A DNA stretch of 10,000 nucleotides from Neocallimastix lanati (nom. inval.) (GCA_016946835.1 JACVTC010000055.1:562501-572500), one strand, 5' to 3'; shown: positions 1 to 8,099, numbered from the stretch's first letter. Notes: generated by a model from the letters alone, not told the origin. Translations and numbers: made by a program.

Positions 1-1499
1 ATATAGAAGAACGTCTACTGTTTCTATTAATTTCAATATGTTGTTCATTCTCTTCCTTATTTTCATTTTGTTGTAAACTTCCCAATAGTTGAGAATGATC
101 CATTTTAACTACAACATTACCATTTTGATCCAAAATATCACCACAACAAATTACAGGGAAAGCACCAAAGGTTTTTTTATTTATGTTATAACCAGCAGCC
201 CAACCATCATCATATAATTTTTCAAGTTTTAAACAGTCACCAGGTTCTAATGTAATTTCATCATCTTGCGTTATTTCAAAAGGATATTTAGCAATCATAT
301 ATTCATTTGTTAATATTGACGAATCTGAAGCATTATCACTTTGATCTGAATTATTATCTTTTGGATTTGAACTATTGTCACTCTGAATTGAATTATTTTT
401 ATTAATATTACTATCTTTATTAACTTCACTATTAAAAGAATAATCCAATGAGTCAGGTCTTAGTTTTTCTCCTTTAATAATTGGTATAGCATTTATCATT
501 TCATTTGTATCTGGTGTACTATTATAAAATGAATTATTGAAACGAGCTTTATTCATTCTTTCAATCTCATCAATTCCTTTATTTAATTGTTCATCTAATA
601 ATTGAATATTGGATGTACAAGCATCCTTTTCAAATCTTTGATAACGTCTACTAATTGTTTCCATACTTGATTCAACAATATTTACTTTATTTAAAAAATA
701 TTCATCCTTTTCAGATGGTAAATATTTATTTTTTACTTTTTTTGACTTTTTCTTCTTTAATAAATAAAAACTTGCCAATCCAATTATTAGAATTATTATC
801 AAAGCTACAATTCCTCCAATTATGTATACTGTGTTATTACCATTACCATTACCATTATTATTAATATTCGAAGAAGATGATGCTTTACTCTTCAATTCAT
901 TACATTTAGTCTTATCTTTGGCAAATTTACATAATTTTTCTAATGAATCATATCCTAAAAATAGATAATATTACTAATTAGTAAATATAATTTTATTTAA
1001 TTTTTCATAAAATTTATTATATACCATCATATTTCTTTTCGGTTTCTGAACCATCAAAGCAATTGTCTTCAGGTAATGAATCACATATACTATTACTACT
1101 TTTTTTTTGATATTTCTCTAAGTTATCATTAAATAATTTACAAATATTTTTGCACATTGGCTTTAGCTTGATACTTTCATTTTCAATACATCTTTCTAAT
1201 TATTAAATATTTTTAGAATTAGATTAATTTAAAATGTTTATATTCAATATAAGTATGAAATTTTATTTTATGTAATTTACTATTATTATTATTATTATAT
1301 GTTATTCAATACCTCTTTTAGAATAGTATGAATTATAACATATATTTGTTATATAATAGGGAATATCTTTTATATTTCCATCAACAATCTTATCAAACCT
1401 TTGAAATACTGAATTATATGTTTCATTAAGAGGTATTGATCTATATATTTTGAAAACATCCTTACATTCATCATCCACTAGAACACAATTTGAAGCCAT
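1..1499 (-). CDS. Frizzled-like cysteine-rich domain / transmembrane / SH3 protein (3' end outside window)
   Basis: Three exons on the minus strand, 1499-1313, 1195-1025 and 954-1, join in phase with GT/AG borders and give 437 residues; the stop lies beyond position 1. Residues 5-108 resemble a Frizzled cysteine-rich domain: C5-x6-C12, then PLNETYN (23-29), C54, C65, PMCKNIC (C77, C81), and CDSLPEDNC (C100, C108) at the place of the CDRLPE..C ending of Frizzled domains. C128 and C137 follow outside it. Residues about 162-185 (VYIIGGIVALIIILIIGLAS and on) form one membrane span followed by KKKK. An Asn/Ser/Asp-rich linker leads to an SH3 domain at about 337-390: AKYPF, acidic RT loop, GW at 369-370 and GAFP at 382-385. 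Inferred topology is cysteine-rich domain outside and SH3 inside, so a surface receptor or adhesion protein tied to cytoplasmic proline-rich partners. No signal peptide is visible: an in-frame stop lies 24 nt upstream of this ATG, so the true start may be in another exon. Domain calls are by eye; SH3 and membrane span are firm, Frizzled-like is probable. Confidence 0.85.
955..1024 (-). other. intron 2 of the Frizzled-like/SH3 gene
   Basis: Read on the minus strand it begins GTATATAA at 1024 and ends TTTTTAG at 955. It splits codon 120 (G|GA) and joins the cysteine-rich region to the exon carrying the membrane span and SH3 domain. At 70 bp it is a typical short, AT-only amoebal intron. Confidence 0.85.
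1196..1312 (-). other. intron 1 of the Frizzled-like/SH3 gene
   Basis: Read on the minus strand it begins GTATTG at 1312 and ends TAATTAG at 1196. It is almost only A+T and contains a short ATT/AAT run (about 1281-1297). Removing it joins codon Arg62 to the split codon 63 (G|AA) and keeps the cysteine-rich frame open; without removal the frame stops at once after KRGIE. Confidence 0.85.
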
Positions 1500-2060
1500 T
1501 TTTATTTTATTATATTTTAATTATATATATGAATAATAATTTATAATTATATTTTTAATTATTGTTTGAAATTCTCAATTATAAAAACTAATTTTTTTAT
1601 TCACTAAATCATGAATTTATACTTTATTTTTTTTTATTAATTCTTTCAAATAAAAAAAAAAAAAAAAAAAAAATATTCTTTTCTCCAATATTTATACTAT
1701 TTTGAATTAAGTTTTATTATAAAATTTTGATATAAAAAAAACAATAGTAATAATTTTAAAATGAATAATCTTTTTTTTTTTTTTTTTCATTTGTACTTAA
1801 AATTAGTATTTTAATGATACAAAGAATGATTTTTTATGCATTTCTAAAATAAATTAAAATTTCCAACCATATATTCTAATTAATTTTGATATATGTTCAC
1901 TTTTGTAACATTTAATTATTGATTATGAACAATATGAGAATTTTAAAAAGTAGAAAATTCTATTCTTTCTTTAATTGAATTTAAAAAATTTCATTTAACA
2001 AAATAAAACATTAAAAAAGATAAAAAATGATTAAATATTATAATAAAATAAAATTAAAAA
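1500..2060. promoter_or_regulatory. upstream region of the Frizzled-like/SH3 gene
   Basis: No convincing gene. The DNA is AT-rich with an A21-22 run near 1651-1672 and a T17 run at 1771-1787. The part at about 1788-1990 is less repetitive than what follows and is a plausible place for promoter elements or a missed 5' exon of the minus-strand gene. A tiny minus-strand frame (1790-1707) starts M-K6 and has a hydrophobic stretch, but no good splice path to the gene was found. Confidence 0.4.
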
Positions 2061-2345
2061 TAATTAAATAATTAAATAATTAAATAATAAAAATAAATAA
2101 TAAATAATAAATAATAAATAATAAATAATAAATAATAAATAATAAATAATAAATAATAAATAATAAATAATAAATAATAAATAATAAATAATAAATAATA
2201 AATAATAAATAATAAATAATAAATAATAAATAATAAATAATAAATAATTGAATAATAAATAATTGAATAATACATAATAAATAATAAATAATAAAATAAT
2301 AAAACAAATAATAAAATAAATAATAAAATAAATAATAAAATTAAA
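2061..2345. repeat. 7-bp AAATAAT tandem array with degenerate flank
   Basis: From about 2094 to 2248 the 7-bp unit AAATAAT repeats about 22 times without interruption. It is preceded by a few copies of an 8-bp AATTAAAT-like unit (about 2061-2088) and followed by degraded copies with ATTG, TACATA and AAAATAA variants up to about 2345. Because 7 is not a multiple of 3, three units make a 21-bp period, so all frames read as a repeating hydrophobic heptad (YYLLFII) that is not a real protein. Confidence 0.95.
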
Positions 2346-2814
2346 TATTATAATAAATAATTGAATAAATAATAAAATTAAATATTATAAAATATATATA
2401 ATAAAATTTAATATAATTAAATGTATGTAATAGAGTTGAATATTATAGTATATAAAATAAAATATATTTAATATTCCTATATATATATAATAATATTTTT
2501 GTAATGGTTGTAATTAATATATAATGAATATATAATATATAATACTACGTAATACAAAAAAATTTCATATAATAGATCATAATTTATAAAATTTTAAAAA
2601 AAAAAAAAAAAAGTTTTTTTTTTCTCATCCTTTTTGTTTCAATTTTTTATTTGTATTGAAAAAAAAATTTTAATAATAATTAAGATTTATAATTATTTTT
2701 AAAAAAAAAATCAAATTTAAATTAATCAATTTACTACATAAATATATGTAAATTTTAAAAAATAGATGAATGAAGTAAATAATTGAATAAATAATAATAT
2801 TAATAAATAAAAAT
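2346..2814. other. AT-only intergenic spacer, no gene seen
   Basis: Low-complexity A+T sequence with a short TA-dinucleotide run near 2479-2490 and an A17/T-run pair around 2597-2623 that could fold into a hairpin. A single pocket with some C and G (about 2624-2645) lies beside it. No reading frame of coding character was found on either strand. Confidence 0.6.
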
Positions 2815-2815
2815 A

Positions 2816-2850
<35 letters not shown>

Positions 2851-2855
2851 AAATA

Positions 2856-2890
<35 letters not shown>

Positions 2891-2892
2891 AT
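2815..2892. repeat. AAAT tetranucleotide array
   Basis: Two nearly pure (AAAT)n blocks, about 2815-2850 and 2856-2892, are separated by a short AAAATATAAAT interruption. Looser AAAT/ATAG repeats continue to about 3050. The minus-strand frame through it reads repetitive LFIYLFIY and is not coding. Confidence 0.95.
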
Positions 2893-3377
2893 GAACAAAT
2901 GTATATATATATATAGATAAATAGTTTTAAATAAATAACTAAATAAAAAAATAAATAAATTAATATATACATATATAGATAAATAAATATATAAAAATAT
3001 AGATAAATAGCTAAGTAAATGAATAAATATTTAAATATCTAAATAAAATAATATAAAAAAAAATCATTTTTTTTATTTGATATGAATCTATTATAAATTT
3101 AATATTAATATTTTTTTATTATATATTTTTAAATATTTTATCATTTGGTTTGGTGTATCTCTTTTCTCTGGTTTATTAAATTTACCAATTTATTTTTAAA
3201 ATTCTTATTTTATAGTTTAAAAAATAAAGTTAAAAAATTATATTTATTATTTATACATAAAAAAAGATTAATAAATAATAAAAAAATAAAATAATTTAAT
3301 AATATATAATAGATAATAAATAATAAATAATAAATAAAATATAATAGATCAATATATCATAATAATAATTAATTTAA
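2893..3377. other. AT-rich intergenic spacer with one less AT-rich island
   Basis: Mostly degraded AAAT/ATAG repeat, then plain A+T. An exception is about 3143-3177, which contains TTTGGTTTGGTGTATC followed by TCTTTTCTCTGG and is clearly richer in G and C than its surroundings. No gene was recognised; the island could be a promoter element or a small RNA gene but has no recognisable box. Confidence 0.5.
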
Positions 3378-3448
3378 TAGTGGATTAATAGATAATAATT
3401 ATAATAATTTAATAGTGGATTAATAAATAAAAGTTTAGTGGATTAATA
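3378..3448. repeat. three copies of a 13-bp direct repeat TAGTGGATTAATA
   Basis: Exact copies lie at 3378-3390, 3413-3425 and 3436-3448. The first two extend leftward to 20 bp (AATTTAATAGTGGATTAATA at 3371-3390 and 3406-3425). Starts are 35 and 23 bp apart. Unlike the neighbouring microsatellites the unit contains GTGG, so it is not simple AT slippage. It lies about 530-600 bp upstream of the transporter start codon. Confidence 0.9.
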
Positions 3449-3980
3449 AAAGTAATTACAATTTAATAAATTATTTTTTTTAAAAAAATTTTTTCAATAT
3501 TAATAAAGAAAAATATAAAAAAATCATGAAGTAAATATAAATATAAGAAAAGAATTACAGTAAATTTAAATATATATATATAAAGATAAAGATAAAATCG
3601 TATAATAAGAAATAAGCATAAATATATATAATTGAAATAATAACAATAATAAAGAAAAAAAAAATAAATTAAAATTATGAAATTACAATTGAAATTAAAA
3701 TTGAAATTAAAAAAAAAAAAAAACTTTAAAATAAAATAATAACAATTTTAGTAAGTAGGTAAATAAATAAATAATTTAGAAACAAAAATAATTTTTTGTT
3801 TTTTAATAAGAAAGAATAAACAACAACAGAAACAAAAAAAAAAAAAAATAAAAAAATAAATAAAACTCTAAAATAACAAAAATAATAGGGAAGGGAATCA
3901 TTTATAATTGTATTTAAATAGAAATAAAAATTGAAATTACAAATAAAAAAAAAAAAAAAAAAAAGAAACTTCCTTAGCAA
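3449..3980 (+). promoter_or_regulatory. upstream region and probable 5' UTR of the CorA-type transporter gene
   Basis: AT-rich, strongly A-rich on the plus strand, with several A11-A22 runs (about 3709-3723, 3833-3849 and 3943-3964). The A20 or so run directly before the start codon resembles the A-rich leader usual in Dictyostelium genes. A TAG lies two codons before the ATG in frame. No defined TATA box can be separated from the background. No other gene was found. Confidence 0.45.
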
Positions 3981-4821
3981 ATGAATTCAAATGATAGTAA
4001 TATTTTAAATGATATTGAAACTGCTTCTCAAGATTCATTTAATATTGAATACAATTCCTCCAATTGGTTATTACGAAATCAAAATTTAGGTACCAATAAA
4101 ACAAATAATGAAGATTTAGAAATAGCAAATGAAAATATTAGTTTACAATCAGATAAGAAAGATTTAAAAAAAACTTTTACTCAAACCTCAATTGGATCTT
4201 CTGATAAACCAAATGGTGTTACATCAGCAAATGAAGAAATTATGACAGTTTCTTATAATTCAGATCAGGAATATTTAAATGTAACAAATAATAAAAAGAA
4301 AAATTTGTTTAATGAAAATGATTTATCTTATTTATCTCATAAAAACGAACTTTCTAATTTAAAAGATGATACCCTTAGTCGATTAAATTTACTTAAAAGT
4401 TTTAGCTATGATATTTGTATACCAATAAGTAAAAACAGAAGTTCAAAAAATGTTAAAGATTTTTATGATATAGATTATGAAAAATTTCAACAATTTTGTG
4501 ATAAATCAAGTAATAATAAATCTATAATAAAAGAAAATAATAAAAAAGATGAAATAAATACAATTCATAGACGTAAATCTTCATATTCATATAATGGTAA
4601 AAATAATATAAATAATTTTTTAGATAATGATGAAAATATAGAGGTAATTAATTAATTAATAAACTAAAATAGATAATATAATAATAATATTAATAAATAT
4701 ATATATATAAATATATTTATTTATTTTTATTAAAAGGTTAAAATCATATTAATAATTTGTTAAATATTTTTTTTTTGTTAATTGTTATTATTTATAGTTA
4801 CTCATTATTTTATATAATTTA

Positions 4822-4852
<31 letters not shown>

Positions 4853-5429
4853 TTTTTTAATTAATAGACTTCTGAAAGAATTATTTTTTATTGTAAAGAA
4901 AATAATCATATTCAACGTGTTAATAGTTTTCAAGAGTTAAAAAAAGTAGGACAAAATTCAATTAGTGAAACAATGAAAAAGAATTTTTTTTGGTTTGATA
5001 TATTAAATCCAACCAAAGAAGAAATTACAATTTTATCTGATGTAATTAATAATATATATTATAGTTAAAAATATATTTAGACATATATTTTATTATTATT
5101 TTATTACTATTATTGTTATTATTTATTAAGTTTATAAATAAAATATTCTAAAGGTATTTGGAATTCATCTTTTAACCGTTGAGGATATCGAATTTGATGA
5201 TACAAGAGAAAAAATAGAAACTTTTTTAAATTATTACTTTTTAAGTGTTAGTTCTTTTGAACAAAATTCGTATACCTATATCCAACCAATTAGTGTTTCT
5301 ATTCTTGTTTTTAAGAACTGTGTTTTATCAGTAGGTTTTAAAATATAAATAAATAAATAAATAAATAGAAAGATAATTAGATAAATAGATAAACAGATAA
5401 ACAGCGAAATAACTAACTAACAAACTAAC

Positions 5430-5512
<83 letters not shown>

Positions 5513-5757
5513 ATATATTTTTTAATAAATAATTAATTTATTATTATTATTATTATTATATAAAGTTTCATAAAAGACCAACACCACATCCTGATAATAT
5601 ATTAAAAAGAATTATGCAACTGAGTTTGTATGATTTTCAAGTAAATGGAGATTGGCTTGCGTATGCACATATTGATGATAGTAATTTATATATATTTCTT
5701 TATATATCTTTTATATTATTTATTTTATATATAATATTTTGTAATATTAAAAATATT

Positions 5758-5833
<76 letters not shown>

Positions 5834-6471
5834 GTAGTAATAATAATAATAATAATAAAGAAAAGAAGTTTTATTGTTATTATGATTTATGATTTAAAAT
5901 TAATTTATTAATTCAATATATATATATATAATATATATATTAAGTTGCTGATTCATTTATGCCATATTTAAGAACAATAGAAATTGATGTAGATAGTATT
6001 GATGAATTAGTATTAATATTGAAAGAATCTGAACAAAATGATATGCTTCGTCGTATTGGTTTAGCACGTAAGCATGTAACCTCACTATTACGACTTTTAA
6101 CTGATAAGGCAGATATCATAAAAATTTTTATAAAACGTCTTAGTACCCTCTCTCCAAAATCTGAAACATTATTATATTTAAGTGATGTTCAAGATCATAT
6201 TATTACTATGGTTCAGAATTTATCTCATTATGATAAAACATTGACTAGAGCACATTCAAATTATTTAGCACAAATAACAATCGAAATTACACTTACAGCT
6301 AGTCGTACTAATGATATTGTAATGAAAATAACTGCTCTTGGAAGTATATTTTTACCATTAAATGTTATTACAGGTATATCATAATTAATAAATATAATTA
6401 TTAAACCATAATAATTGATAGTAAAAATAATTAATCATAATAATAATAATTCATATTACTAATATAATGAT

Positions 6472-6516
<45 letters not shown>

Positions 6517-6701
6517 TTAAAAAAAAAATAATAATAATAATAAATAATAATATTTTAGGTATGTGGGGTATGAATGTTACTGTACCAGGTCAAACATCGG
6601 ATACGTATAATTCATTTCTTCCATTTACTCTCATTGTTATAACGATGATTTTAGTATCACTTTCTGTATTATTTTTCTCCAAAAGATTGGGAATGATTTA
6701 G
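3981..6701 (+). CDS. CorA-family divalent cation (Mg2+) transporter, fungal Alr1/Mnr2-like
   Basis: Six exons, 3981-4643, 4868-5041, 5154-5330, 5566-5680, 5945-6373 and 6559-6701, join with GT/AG borders into 1701 nt, 566 residues. Residues 1-221 are a polar Ser/Asn-rich cytoplasmic tail with no recognisable domain. The CorA core follows: WFDILNPT (263-270), FGIHLLTVEDI (281-291), PHPDNILKRI (345-354), DWLAYAHIDDIADSF (367-381), DMLRRIG (409-415), AHSNYLAQI (479-487), membrane helix 1 at about 501-520, GMWGMNVTVPGQ (520-531) with the GMN selectivity motif at 523-525, and helix 2 at about 541-559, ending SKRLGMI. CorA proteins are pentameric channels moving Mg2+ and sometimes other divalent metals with both ends in the cytosol. 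The wording around the motifs is closest to fungal Alr1 (plasma membrane) and Mnr2 (vacuole) proteins; which membrane is used here cannot be told. The ATG is chosen because a TAG lies two codons upstream in frame. The gene appears intact; metal specificity is inferred. Confidence 0.93.
4644..4867 (+). other. intron 1 of the CorA-type gene, with ATT run
   Basis: Begins GTAATTAATT and ends TTAATTAATAG; phase 0 between Glu221 and Thr222. It holds TA-dinucleotide and ATTT stretches and an (ATT)n run at about 4824-4851. Stop codons appear within the first few codons, so it cannot be coding. Confidence 0.9.
5042..5153 (+). other. intron 2 of the CorA-type gene
   Basis: Begins GTAATTAATA and ends TATTCTAAAG; phase 0 between Asp279 and Val280. 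It is AT-only with irregular ATT repeats. Removing it joins the WFDILNPT region to FGIHLLTVED as expected for the CorA family. Confidence 0.9.
5331..5565 (+). other. intron 3 of the CorA-type gene
   Basis: Begins GTAGGTTTTA and ends TTATATAAAG; phase 0 between Ser338 and Phe339. Most of it is tetranucleotide repeat, listed separately, followed by a short ATT run. Removal restores the FHKRPTPHP region of the CorA core. Confidence 0.9.
5342..5514. repeat. compound tetranucleotide array (AAAT / ATAG / AACT / AAAT) in intron 3
   Basis: Starts with a short AAAT block (about 5346-5367), passes through mixed AGAT/ACAG units, then an AACT/ACTA array (about 5409-5480, first part interrupted by CAAA units) and finally a pure AAAT array (about 5478-5514). 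The units share length and phase and differ by single bases. Confidence 0.95.
5681..5944 (+). other. intron 4 of the CorA-type gene, open in frame with exon 4 for about 210 nt
   Basis: Begins GTAATTTATA and ends ATATATTAAG; phase 1, splitting Ile377 (A|TT). Splicing joins HIDD to IADSFMPYL, as the family requires. If not spliced, the exon 4 frame stays open to a stop at 5890-5892 and would add a hydrophobic stretch and a long Asn run, so an unspliced reading could be mistaken for a separate small protein at 5614-5892. Confidence 0.9.
5758..5858. repeat. AAT trinucleotide array in intron 4
   Basis: About 25 pure AAT/ATA units from 5758 to 5832, then an AGTAGT interruption and about eight further units to 5858. 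In the exon 4 frame the units read AAT, Asn. Trinucleotide AAT arrays of this kind underlie the poly-Asn tracts of Dictyostelium proteins, but here the array is intronic. Confidence 0.95.
6374..6558 (+). other. intron 5 of the CorA-type gene, with AAT array
   Basis: Begins GTATATCATA and ends AATATTTTAG; phase 1, splitting Gly520 (G|GT). It lies exactly in front of the GMWGMN motif, so the pore motif depends on correct removal. An (AAT)n array runs at about 6472-6516. Without splicing the protein ends at Ile-Ser, a few residues before the motif. Confidence 0.9.
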
Positions 6702-7149
6702 AAAAAAAAAAAAAGTAAAAAAGTAAAAAATAAAAATATTATAAATAATTTAATTTAATTTATAAAATAATTACTTCATAATTATTTTTAAAAAATATTT
6801 ATAAATATTTTTTAAAATAATATTGAATATATATATATATATAAAATTAAATAATATTGTAATTTATTTATATATATATTAAATATTATAATTTTTTATT
6901 TTTATTTTTATTTTTATTTATTTTATTATTATTATTTTTTTTTTTTGTGATAATAATTTCAATTAATATAAATATAAATAAAAAAAATAAATAAAAAAAA
7001 TAAAAAAAATAAAAAAAAATAAAAATAAAAATAAAAAATAAAATATATAAAAAAAAAAAAAAATAAAATAAAAATAAAAAATGAAATAAAATATAAGAAT
7101 AGAATAAAATAGAATAAGTTAACGTAAAATAAAATAAAAAATAAAATAA
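6702..7149 (+). other. 3' flank of the CorA-type gene, AT-only spacer
   Basis: Contains the 3' UTR. An AATAAA at 6729-6734, about 30 nt after the stop, could be the poly(A) signal, but such words are frequent by chance here. TA-dinucleotide runs lie near 6829-6842 and 6870-6879, and A-rich AAATAAAA runs from 6970 on. No gene seen; the long Leu/Phe-rich minus-strand frame across 6959-7462 is a reading of repeats. Confidence 0.5.
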
Positions 7150-7154
7150 AAAAT

Positions 7155-7210
<56 letters not shown>

Positions 7211-7211
7211 G
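7150..7211. repeat. AAAT tetranucleotide array
   Basis: AAATAAAATAAA-type units turn into pure AAAT repeats between about 7158 and 7211, with one AAAAAT slip near 7181. It is flanked by similar but less regular AAAATA units. Confidence 0.9.
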
Positions 7212-7327
7212 TAAAACAATAAATAAATAAAGATAAAAATAAAGTTTAAAAAAAAACGAAGTATAATAAAAAAAAAAGTAATTAAAATATGCAAACAATA
7301 TATATATTGTTTCTTTAAGCAAATAAA

Positions 7328-7329
<2 letters not shown>

Positions 7330-7413
<84 letters not shown>
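7330..7413. repeat. AAT trinucleotide array, intergenic
   Basis: About 27 uninterrupted TAA/AAT units, the longest pure trinucleotide array in the window. The minus strand reads poly-Leu or poly-Tyr-like peptides with no supporting coding context. Confidence 0.95.
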
Positions 7414-7419
<6 letters not shown>

Positions 7420-7950
7420 AATAAAAAATAAAAAATAAATAAAAGTAAATATTATAATACAAGTAAATATTTCAATAAAGGATTCCAAGATTTAAAGTTT
7501 ATTGGAAAAAAGTATCTATTTTAGATAAATAAAATTTTATTTTATTTTATTTTATTATTTATAATTGTTCATGGATATATATATATATATAAATTATTAA
7601 CAACAATAATTTATATTTAAAATTATTTTTTTAAAAAAAAAAAATAAAATAAAAATAAAAAATAACAATTAAATAAAAATAAAAATTAAAATATATAAAT
7701 ATTAAACATTAAACATTTATTTTTAGATTATTCTTTTTACTAAAAAAAAAAAAATATATATATATATATATTGAACAATTAATATAATATTCAAAAAAGA
7801 AAAAAAAAAATTTATTTTTTTAATAAAATAAAAAAACTTTTTAATATATATATTTAAATTAAATAAAGAGTAGTATGAATTTAAAAAAAATTTTTTTTTT
7901 TTTTAATTTCATCATATTTTTTTTTTTTTTATTTTATTTTATTTTCTTTC

Positions 7951-7964
<14 letters not shown>
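7414..7964. other. AT-only intergenic spacer, no gene seen
   Basis: Contains TA runs (about 7576-7592 and 7754-7771), several A-run/T-run pairs that could pair as hairpins (for example 7884-7904) and a pyrimidine stretch TTTCTTTCTTTC near 7945-7964. A slightly more mixed segment around 7478-7520 has no reading frame of note. Confidence 0.55.

Positions 7965-8004
<40 letters not shown>
7965..8004. repeat. 40-base T homopolymer
   Basis: Forty consecutive T, preceded by a C/T-rich stretch and followed by ACAGCTACAATGATTGCGAA, which is more complex than the spacer. It stands close to the left limit of the retrotransposon remnant, whose coding strand is the minus strand, so it would read there as an A40 tract. 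Confidence 0.95.
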
Positions 8005-8007
<3 letters not shown>

Positions 8008-8099
8008 GCTACAATGATTGCGAACTTTAATATAAATATTTTTTAGTTTTTTTTTTTTTTTTAAAAAAAAAAAACACAGAATTTATAAAAAAAAATTAA

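Noticed and set aside
655-864. 69-residue plus-strand frame
   Set aside because: Opposite strand of exon 3 of the minus-strand Frizzled-like/SH3 gene, with its HYHYHYY end being the antisense of the Asn-Gly repeat region.
2072-2307. Two overlapping minus-strand reading frames encoding YYLLFII-type heptads
   Set aside because: They are translations of the 7-bp AAATAAT array; every frame gives the same repeating peptide and there is no complex sequence.
2670-2972. 100-residue minus-strand frame rich in Ile, Leu, Tyr and Phe
   Set aside because: It follows AAAT repeats and A-runs; composition is that of the repeat and no motif is present.
2061-3050. Regularly spaced repeats as a CRISPR array or centromeric satellite
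   Set aside because: Units are 4-8 bp with no unique spacers and total length is small; simple microsatellite and minisatellite DNA explains it.
3726-3980. 84-residue minus-strand frame ending against the transporter start codon
   Set aside because: Mostly Phe and Leu from T-runs; it covers the A-rich leader of the plus-strand gene.
5614-5892. 92-residue plus-strand frame with a poly-Asn tract as a separate small gene
   Set aside because: It is exon 4 of the CorA-type gene running on into intron 4; splicing at 5680/5945 restores the family sequence IDDIADSF.
6959-7462. 167-residue minus-strand frame with poly-Leu
   Set aside because: Reading of the AAT and AAAT arrays; no start context, no complex segment and no known domain.
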